Assembly (NCBI GenBank): GCA_026545225.1
Contig: CM048845.1
Location: 122,936,033-123,000,032, forward strand
Direction: 5' to 3'
DNA length: 64,000 nucleotides
Origin: Cornus controversa
Lineage: Eukaryota > Streptophyta > Magnoliopsida > Cornales > Cornaceae
The notes beneath the pieces are model-generated. The model saw nothing but the letters and a program-made list of their open reading frames with translations, had not been told where the DNA came from and did no database searches. The position numbers and the translations under genes were made by a program. Numbering within the stretch: position 1 is the stretch's first letter; every line of letters starts with the position of its first letter. Shown piece by piece: positions 37,689 to 46,800 of the stretch.

Positions 37689-37863
37689 TGTTGGAGGCCT
37701 TGTTATAAAGTTTTCACCTTAAGCCTCCAATTGTATAGAGCCGGCAGATCGAGCCCTGGGTGGACCAACTTGGCACTCCTAGCTAATATGACCCAATAAA
37801 ACTTAAACATCTTGTTGGGTTATGGCTCATTATCCCCTGAGAAAGTTACATTAAGCTCTGGGT

Positions 37864-38932
37864 TGTAGTAACCCTTGTGGACTAGTGTGAGTGGGCGGGT
37901 GCATAGACAGATACTGGGCTGAGCTACCACACTGACAGAGTACAGGGTGCTCAATCCCACATCGCCTGGGTGTGGAAAAGGGGATGTGCTTATATGTAGT
38001 ATGTTATCTTCAAATGGTATGAGGCCTTTTGGGGTAAACCCAATAGCAAAATCGTGCGGGCTATGGCCCAAAGCGGACAATATCATACCATGTATTGGAG
38101 CGGGGTATTACAGTTGGTATCAGAGCCTGAACCCAGCCGGAAGTAAGTGTGCCGACGAGGGCGTCGGGCCTCGTAGGGGGGTGGATTGTAGTAACCCTTG
38201 TGGACGGGTGTAAGTGGGCGGGTGCATAGACAGACACTGGGCTGAGCTACCACACTGACAGAGTACAGGGTGCTCAATCCCACATCGCCTGGGTGTGGAA
38301 AAGGGGATGTGCTTATATATAGTATGTTCTCTTCAAATGGTATGAGGCCTTTTGGGATAAAACTGTAATACCCCACTTCAACACATGGTATGATATTGTC
38401 CGCTTTGGGCCTGAGCCCGCACGGTTTTACTCTTGTGTTTACCCCAAAAGGCCTCATACCATTTGAAGATAACATACTACATATAAGCACATCCCCTTTT
38501 CCACACCCAGGCGATGTGGGATTAAGCACCCTGTACCCTGTCAGTGTGGTAGCTCAGCCCAGTGTCTGTTTATGCACCCGCCCACTCACACCCGTCCACA
38601 AGGATTGTAATACCCCGCTCCAACACATGGTATGATATTGTCCGCTTTGGACCTGAGCCCGCACGGTTTTGCTATTGGGTTTACCCCAAAAGGCCTCATA
38701 CCATTTGAAGAGAACATACTACATATAAGCACATCCCCTTTTCCACACCCAGGCGATGTGGGATTGAGCACCTTGTACCCTGTCAGTGTGGTAGCTCAGC
38801 CCAGTGTCTGTCTATGCACCCGCCCACTCACACCCGTCCACAAGGGTTACTACAAAAACCCAAGAGTAAAACCGTGCGGGCTCAGGCCCAAAGCGGACAA
38901 TATCATACCATATGTTGGAGCGGGGTATTACA
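37864..38932 (+). mobile_element. TRIM array A2 in a copia LTR, with an inverted TRIM inside
   Basis: Flanked by the duplication TGGGT (37859-37863 and 38933-38937). Layout: LTR 37864-38112 (249 bp), internal 38113-38186 (74 bp), LTR 38187-38363 continued at 38860-38932. The second LTR is split by an inverted TRIM derivative. The hairpin-like block, primer site and polypurine tract of the internal domain match those of array A1. Confidence 0.9.
38364..38854 (-). mobile_element. Inverted TRIM derivative: two LTRs without internal domain
   Basis: Inserted with its own duplication AAAAC (38359-38363 and 38855-38859). It holds two minus-strand LTRs: 38606-38854 (249 bp, complete) and 38364-38605 (242 bp, lacking its first bases). 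They are joined directly, with no primer site or polypurine tract left. Beside the host LTR it creates long inverted repeats, for example 38187-38363 against part of 38364-38605. Confidence 0.88.
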
Positions 38933-39088
38933 TGGGTCATATGGGAGGGCCTGAAAACCCCATGGCGAAGTAGACACAACGCCGAACCATGTTAAATCTG
39001 TGTATTCTTTATCTTTCTATTATTCTATGTTATTGTTGTGTGTGTGTGATCAACAATTGGTATCGAAACACTGTTTGATCGTTGCAAT

Positions 39089-39856
39089 AATGGTGAATAA
39101 ATCAATTGTGAAGTACGATGTGGAACAGTTCGATGGGACTGCAAATTTTGAACTTCGGAAACGAAGAGTGAAAGATCTGTTGATATAGCAAGGTTTGGTG
39201 AAGGCGTTGTACGATAAATTGAAGAAGCTTGCAAGTATGTCACAAGGATTGGGAAGAGCTGGAACAGAGGGCAGTAAGTACCATTCGTCTATGCTTGTAT
39301 ATTCGGTTATGTTCTAAGTCTTGGATAAGGACTCTCTTGTAGGAATATAGGTGAAACTAGAGAACGGTATATGTCAAAATCTTTGACAACTAAGTTATAT
39401 CTCAGGCAAAAACTTCACGAACATAAGATGAATGAGGGTGAAAATTCGGCACAGGACATCAATGTGTTTAACCAAATTATTAGTGATCTCTTGAGAATCG
39501 ATGTAAAGTTTGACGTTGACGATAAGACACTGATTTTGCTTTATTCACTCCTTAGTTCTTATGAACATCTGATTACAACCCTTTTATGGGGGAAAGAAAC
39601 TTTAGAAATAGAGGAAGTTACATCAGCCCTGTTGGCATACAACCAACGAAAATAGAACACCGAGAGTTCACAAGGTGAAGGACTGGTAGCAAAAGGTAGT
39701 TATATCATGGAAGACAGAAGGAGAAGGGACATTCATCTGATAAGAAACCATCAAGCTCAAATTCAATGGCAAAATGGTTGAAGATTGTGGAATGTTACAA
39801 GTGTCACCATAAGGGACATATGAAAAGAGACTATTCAGAATGGAAGAAAGAATAAA
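39089..39856 (+). pseudogene. Copia gag remnant with zinc knuckle
   Basis: Opens MVNKSIVKYDVEQFDGTANF with a stop near 39187, then frames with MSKSLTTKLYLRQKL, INVFNQIISDLLRIDVKF and SSYEHLITTLLWGKETL. The last matches plant copia gag (UBN2 type). A knuckle CYKCHHKGHMKRDCs (39792-39836, last Cys mutated to Tyr/Ser by reading) follows in another frame. Stops and frameshifts break it throughout. Confidence 0.8.
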
Positions 39857-40288
39857 AAGTTAAGGGGAAAGCCTCAACCTCATCAAATGTAACAGAAGAT
39901 AACACAGACTGTAGTGATGGAGGTATGCTTTATGTCTTATCGGCAACTGATCGTTTCACAAATTCCTTGATTATGGTTGTTCGTATCACATGTGCCCACA
40001 CAAGAATTGGTTCAACACTTACAGGTCAGTAAATTGTGGTAATGTTCTCATTGGTAATGATGCTGCATGTAATTGTGGTAATGTTCTCATATGCCCATGT
40101 TTGATGGTATTGAGAAGATTTTAGGTGATGTGAGACATGTTCCAAATCTTACGAAGAATTTGACTTACTTAGAAACCTTATATTTTAATGGTTATAGTTA
40201 TAGATCAGAAGGTGGAGTTTTGACGGTGAAGAGAGGGGCAATAGTGTTAAAGAAGAGTCAAAAGATTACTTAAAATATTTACAAGCTG

Positions 40289-40836
40289 ATGGGAAGAACG
40301 ATTATAGGTGGAGCTGCAGTAACAACATTTGCAGAAGATGTGTGTATAGAAAGGGAGGCAAATTACTCTTTGATGACGGAATTCAGGTGTTTCGGTTATG
40401 TTCATATTCCTAGTGAGGAGAGGTCAAAGGTTGATCCAAAATCAAAGAGGTGCATCTTTATTGGGTACGAGAAAGGGATAAAAGAGTATAGGCTTTGGAA
40501 TCCAGAAACACAAAAGGTGGTGATCAGCAGAGATGTAGTGCTTGATGAAGTGTTTATGTTAAAAAAAATCAAATGAAGATAATGAGCATCAATTAGAAAA
40601 AAATAGCGGTAATAAGCAAGTGATACATATGAGCTAGATAGAGACAAAGAAAACATTATCTAGCTAGTGGATGAGCATTATAGCATAGCCATAGATAGAA
40701 TCAAACGTATTATTAAACCACCAGTTAAATTTGGTTATGATGATTTTATTTCTTTTGCTCTTGTTACTAGTGATGGAAAGCCTTCAACTTATTAGGAGAC
40801 AATTAATTGTCATGAGAAAGATAAGTGGTTGGAGGC
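40289..40836 (+). pseudogene. Copia integrase C-terminal part
   Basis: Contains FRCFGYVHIPSEERSKVDPK, CIFIGYEKGIKEYRLWNP and KVVISRDVVLDE, the conserved end of copia integrase, then a linker (YGYDDFISFALVTSDGKPSTY-like) up to the start of reverse transcriptase at WLEA. Most of the integrase core that should precede it is missing or unreadable between 39960 and 40290. Confidence 0.8.
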
Positions 40837-42090
40837 TGTTACACCAATGACATCCTTTCACGCTAAGGCTTATGCCATGACATGACCATGGCTAAGCTCT
40901 TGACAACCTTCTGGTGCACAATGGGTTGTCAGCATGCCACAAGCATGTAGTGGTGGCATTTTGAAAAATATCAAGGAGTCTAGAATTTTTCCTTGGCATG
41001 GTTGTGCACCACCCAAAAGGTGATGACACATGATGGTCGTGGCAACAACAACCCTATGGGAGAGCAGCACCAACTGGTGCACCCTAAGTCGTGCGTGTGG
41101 CAGGCATGCCACGTGCATATATATAGGCCCATGGGTAGTGTGCAAACTTACCCTTGGGCAAGATGATGGCTTAAGATATTGGCAGTGGGCTCAGTTATAG
41201 CTTACAAGCCCATGTGCGTGAAGGCATGGGCTCGTACAGACTTCATTGTGTGCATGGCACCAGCATGACCCAACAGACTAAGCCATGAGCTAGGCTTGGT
41301 CAAGACAGTTGTGCATTAGTCCACAACAAAGGGAACGCAAGATATGGGCTTAGCATTGGGCTAAGCCTCCACTCGGTTAGTCTCAGATATTGCTGATAGG
41401 CACGAACATAGGCATGGGCATAGGCATAGGTTAAACCACAACCACATGACCAAGCTTAACCTGATAAATGGCATTGAACATGTGGTAATTGGTGGGCTGG
41501 TCAATAGGTGGTTACTAGCAATTGCTAGCATTTCTCCCACATATGCTAATATTGTCAGGAGTGGGGAAGTGATAACATCCATATATACATGCTCAACAAT
41601 ATATATAGGCAAGTAGTGGTCAACATATGGCACCATGTCTTCCATGTGTGCTATTTTGGGGGAGTTATAGGCAAGAGTGGTACAATCTCTCTTGACAAGT
41701 GGCACGATCTAACATAGTCCAGAAATTTGGTGAGCCTTGTTGTCACAATTTGAAGGTGGCAATTATCTCTTAGTGGATGGGGATATCATCCACAAAAGTT
41801 AGTGGGCTAAAATAGTGGGTTGTATAGGCAGTTTGGTGAGAGTCTATATAAACCCCATTTGGTGATTTGCATAGGCATTAAGAGTTGTCTTGTAAGCTTA
41901 TGCAGACATCATTGAGGATTCTTTGTAACTATTCTTGTGTTATAGTGAAAGGTTAGAGGGCAAAGCTTTCTGTAAATTCGTGTGTCCCTTGTGCCTATAT
42001 TATATACACTGTGTGTGTTTGTTTGGCTGAGACTTGGTGCAACCAAGTATCATCATAACAACAAAAATTTTGGTATTTAACCCTGTGACA
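40837..42090 (+). mobile_element. Solo LTR, 1254 bp, inside copia pol
   Basis: Begins TGTTACACC and ends CCTGTGACA. The flanks GAGGC (40832-40836) and AAGGC (42091-42095) are a target duplication with one mismatch. Removing it joins WLEA to AMVEE, the start of copia reverse transcriptase. TATATAAACCCC near 41851 and the CTTGTAAGCTTATG block after it look like a promoter and leader, which supports plus orientation. Its inside repeats the words CATGGGC and GGCATG, with no coding motif. Confidence 0.75.
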
Positions 42091-42095
42091 AAGGC

Positions 42096-43648
42096 CATGG
42101 TAGAAGAAACTTGTCATTTCATAAAAATAAGACTTGGGATTTGGTTTAACTTCCAGAGGGAAAAAAGGCAATAGGGTGCAAATAGGCGTACAAGAAAAAA
42201 GAAACAGTATCAGGAAAGGAATGATAGAGGTTCAAGGCTCAGTTAATGGCAAAGAGGTACTCACATAAAAAAGGAGTTGACTACAATGAATTTTTCTCTC
42301 CAGTGGTACAACACATTTCCATTAGGTCAGTGTTGGCTTTAGTGGCTAATTATGATATGGAATTGGAGCAGCTAGATGTGAAGACAGATTTCTTTCATGG
42401 TGATTTGGATGAGAACATCTTCATGGAGCAGCCAGAAGGGTTCAAGCAACCAGAATCAGAACATCTTGTTTGCAGGCTGAAGAAGTCACTTTATGGGCTG
42501 AAGCAGTCTCCATGGAAAATGGTACAAGAGGTTTGATTCCTACATGATTCAGATTGGCTACTCTCCTTGTGAGTTTGATTGTTGTGTCTATTTCAAGATT
42601 CTTGATGATGGTTTTTATATTTTTTTGATGTTATACGTTGATGATATGTTAATTGCTGCAAAGTATATAGATTAGATTGATAAGTCGAAATCCTTGCTGG
42701 GAAATAAGTTTGATACGGAAGACTTGGGTGCAACCAAGAAAATTATTGGCATGGAAATTCATAGAGACAAGAAGGCTGGAAAGATATAGGTGTCTCAGAA
42801 GAGGTATGTTAAGAAGGTACTGGAAATGTTTAGTATGTGTGATACTAAACCAGTGGGTACATCATTGGCCAATCACTTCAGGTTATTTGCTATTCAATGT
42901 CCAAAGACGAAAACAGAAATAGAAGATATGTCTAAGGTGTCGTATGTCAATGTTGTAACATATTTGACGTATGCAATAGTTTGCACCAGACTTGATTTAG
43001 CACATTCAGTTAGCATGGTTAGCAAGTACATGGAAAATCCAGGAAGAGAGCACTGGAAGGCAGTGAAATGGATTTTCAGATATTTAAAGGGTACAACAGA
43101 TTATGGCTTTAGGTTTCAGAAACAGGAGAGCTCTATTTTAGTTGTGAGGTATATGGATGCATATTATGCGGGTGATCTAGATGACAAGAGGTCTACAACA
43201 TGTTACCTTTTTAAACTAGTAAGGTGGACCTATAAGTTGGAAGTCTACACTACAATCTACTGTTGCTTTATCTACAACTAAAGCAGAATACATGGCAGCA
43301 TCAGAGGCTGCAAAGGAAGCTTTGTGGGTAAAGGGGCTAGTCAAGGAACTTGGTGTTAATCAAGGTGTAGTGCATTGTGATAGTCAGAGTGCCATTTACT
43401 TGACAAATCACCAGGTGTATCATGCAAGAACCAAGTATATAGATGTGAGGTTTCACAAGATAAGGGAGTTGGTTACTACAGGTGATATTTTGTTGAAGAA
43501 GGTTCATACTTCAGAGAATGCAACTGATATGTTGACAAAGCCAGTTACTATAGAAAACTTCAAGCTTTGCTTGGACTTGATTAATATCTCTGTGTTAAAG
43601 AGAAGGTGTACCCCAGTCCTTATTGGTTCGAGGTGGAGCATGAAGTAG
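42096..43648 (+). pseudogene. Copia reverse transcriptase and RNase H
   Basis: In order: the frameshifted start of RT (WKYKKKEA-like); KGVDYNEFFSPVVQHISIR; LEQLDVKTDFFHGDLDENIF (the first catalytic Asp lies in DVKT); MEQPEGFKQPESEHLVCRL; LKQS; then in another frame MLYVDDMLIAA (42635-42660, the catalytic YVDD box). There follow VSQKRYVKKVLEMF, ARPDLAHSV-like, WIFRYLKGTTDYG, then STTKAEYMAASEAAKEALWV, HCDSQSAIYL, HIRFHKIRELV-like and ADMLTKP-like. At least four frameshifts or stops (near 42534, 42675, 42789 and 43210) inactivate it. It is otherwise well conserved, so it is younger than the other copia remnants. Confidence 0.88.
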
Positions 43649-43650
43649 TA

Positions 43651-43751
43651 AGTCCCTTAGATTCACCAAACTACTATAAGTTGTTACATGCCTTTTAGTC
43701 ATGTCTAAAAGTTCCACAGGTCTTCGGAAATTCAGTCAGTGTTGCTATTCA

Positions 43752-43783
<32 letters not shown>

Positions 43784-43867
43784 TGGTACTAAGACCATAT
43801 ACATCTTGTAAGTACTCCAAAATGATGCATTTACCTGGTGGATACTTTTCAAAAGCTAGCAACTTAA
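43651..43867. other. Spacer and probable MADS-gene 3' UTR
   Basis: Downstream of the MADS stop codon (minus strand) and of the copia remnant. It holds a (TA)n tract at 43751-43779. No clear polyadenylation signal can be singled out. Confidence 0.4.
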
Positions 43868-46800
43868 TTAGGGCATCCAACCAGGGATTAACCCGTTCGC
43901 ATTTTGGGAATGAGTTGCAGCTGTGAATTGGTTTGTAACTACAGGGTTATACCTGCATCCAAAAAATTAAGCATAGGAATTAATGTTTCAATTAATCTTC
44001 GAACCAACCATTGAGTAGAAAAGATGCATGGATCGACATATTGAAAGCTTACCCAATCTGCAAAGTGGAATTGCATTCTAACGGATAGAAGAAACCCCCC
44101 TCAGGTTTAGCATGATGGTGACCATAAGGACTACTTTGCTCACCACCAACCCATGATTGTCGAATGTGATTTTCTGTATACATTTCATTGAGCTGCACGA
44201 CACCACATCAAACCAGCATATATATATATATATATTATGATGTGAGTGTTTATAAAAACATACTAGAAAAAACTGGGAAAGCAGAAGGGTGCCAGTGCAA
44301 TCACCAAATAGTAAAGTCACCAAGATGACTAACATTCTGATAAATATGTGCAATAAAAAGAGAGGAAGAATGTGTCTGCCGATAGAAACATTTTTATGAT
44401 TAGTCCATTGGTTGTTAAGTAGCTTGGGAGAAACTTTCTTTTAGAGGGACAGAAGTCGAAATGAGGAAACATGCAGGAAAATCCATTTAAGACAATTAAG
44501 CAAGATTTTTTCTTAAAGAAAGCTTAAATTGGCACATATTTAAGCATCACATGCTGTGTTACTCTACCTTCCTCTCTAAACCCTTGTTAGCCTCAAGGCA
44601 CAGCTTTTCCTGTTATTACATAATAGATTGTCAATGATGCAAGCCATATAAAACTGGATCACAAGGAATTTCATTTCAAATACAGATATATATATATATA
44701 TATATATACCTTCGCTTGTAGATTGGAAAGGTGATTGATCATAAATTGAGTCTGAAAAGCATGTTGAGATCACAATCAGCATTAATTAAAGAATCACAAT
44801 ATATACACACCAACATCATAGGAATTTCAGAACATATATACCAAAAAACTTGATGACTAAAAGGAAGGAATAAAAGTTTGATTACCCTTGTAGATCTAAT
44901 CTGCTTTAAGGATGTATCAACTTGATCCTCAAGAAGCTCAAGCTCCTTCACATTTAGAGGGCCCAGATCTTCCCCAAGAAGGTGCCTACAGTATTAAGGA
45001 TTAATTAAAAGTTTCGTCAAAAGATATTAATGTTTCACAATAATTGTTAAGTTCTTCATAAAATTTAGGCAATATATACTAGCCCTTCCATGAGATAAAA
45101 AAATTTAATTACCTTTGATATTGTTGTAAGGACTCGTATTTGTTTTTCAGTTTTATGTATTCCTTGTAGCTGCTTTCCTGTAGACATGACAGAGCACTTG
45201 TCAACCCTTAAGGACAGTCTTGACAAATAATTAAGAAGTTAGAGGCGATAAAAAAAAAAATTAAGTTACCTCAACCTCTCTTTCTGATTGGCTGACTTCC
45301 ATTGTACCGACACTGCATTGTTGGTACTTTTCAAGTGTATTGAGCATGCTGAGATTGATTCAACCAAGAAAAAGTTCCATTAGGTGGCTGAAGCAGAAAG
45401 TAGAATAAGGAGAATATTATTGCAGCAAAAAAAAAAAATTATAACCATAGGAACCAAACTATCAAATAGATATAGATGTATGTTTGAGTTTCACATATAG
45501 TGAAAAGAGAATAGGATAAAATCAAATTGCTAAAACATAAAGAGATCGAAAAAGATAAAACCATATAACTAAAACATCATGTCTGAAAATATAAGTCCAT
45601 GTTTGGATTAATCCACCAGTAACTGCTATAACCACTAATGAATTGTGACATGTGTAAGGATACTGCAGAACTTCAGTACCCACCAGTTGTCTGATTGAAG
45701 TGCTTCCTCTTCTTCCTCCCTCAAAGAAATTAAGTTGCAGCCTTTACACTAAGAAATTCATCTCATTTAGAACAACCCATTAAGTGCATGTTCTTGTTTT
45801 TCCTCATTATATGTTTTCTTCAAGGACTCTTCTTTCTGATGCGACAATAGTTTTATTACATGAAGAGTAGAAAAACACCCTGTAGTATAAATATTGTGCC
45901 TGTTGCACCCTCTTATTCTAACAACACACTTGAACTAATGATTTTGTTCCAATAGGTCCATTCCATCTATTTACCTTTAAAGGAGATGTCAAATTACTTT
46001 AATATGCCGTGTAATGAAAATAAAAATAGAAAAAAGAAAACTTTATAAATGAAATAGGTTTTCTCTCTCTACACTCTTCAGCCTATAGCTTTCTCTCTAC
46101 ATCCAGCATTTCTCTCTCTTTCCCTCTTTACGTCTCTCTATTTCTCTCTCCACTCTCTTTCTCTAATTTCTTTCTTCAGAAAGTCGTCTGGGAAGACCCT
46201 TGTATAGGCTCACCAAAGGAAATCTGGGTCTTCTCTCAATCAAATCTCTTCCGGCGAAGAGATGGTCACCTGGTAGTGGTTTCCCGACATGGGAAGGTTT
46301 GTGATGTTGGATTTATAATTTTTTTTTTTTTTTGGATAGATATGAGACCATCATTCCAACCTGAAATTACTACCAAACAACTTCCCCTACTCTAATCTAT
46401 ATTTTACAACCCAAACTCCTCCAAACCGTTCCTTAGTAATGGTTCCCAAAAAAAAATTTCGTATGGGTTTCTCGTCATCTACATCGCAAGCTAATCCCAT
46501 ACGCCACAACCACAGCAGATTAATTCCAATCACCCGAAATTCACCCATTCAATCAATTTATTCATCAATCTCATGTCTATTTATGGAAACCCCAAGTTCT
46601 CTTCAAAATACTTTATATACGGTTCCTAGAGGGCACATACCCTCCCAATACAGGGATCCCACCAATCCCATTTCCAGAACCCTGCCGCTAAGAACATCAT
46701 ATCCGGAATTATTAATTAGACTTTTAATCTTGATTATAATTTAATTATTTATATTCGACGACTTCGTTTATTGTTTTTTGGTTGGAAGGTGATACTTTGG

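Larger units (their letters stand above)
37689..43650 (+). mobile_element. Copia element 3, truncated at the 3' end, with two nested insertions
   Basis: The 5' LTR runs from TGTTGGAGGCC (37689) to GATCAACA (about 39055); it is about 293 bp once TRIM array A2 is removed. A primer-site-like TGGTATCGAAAC follows, then gag (39089 onward), integrase end, reverse transcriptase and RNase H to about 43650. A solo LTR (40837-42090) splits pol. No 3' LTR is present: sequence after 43650 leads directly to the 3' end of the MADS gene. The proteins are of a different copia lineage from elements 1 and 2 (Tnt1/Tork-like by motif). The LTR start is inferred from the TGTTGG and CAACA ends only. Confidence 0.75.

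Noticed and set aside
46439-46744. 101-codon frame in MADS intron 1
   Set aside because: No recognised domain, lies inside an intron on the opposite strand, and overlaps the start of the TRIM-like LTR end.
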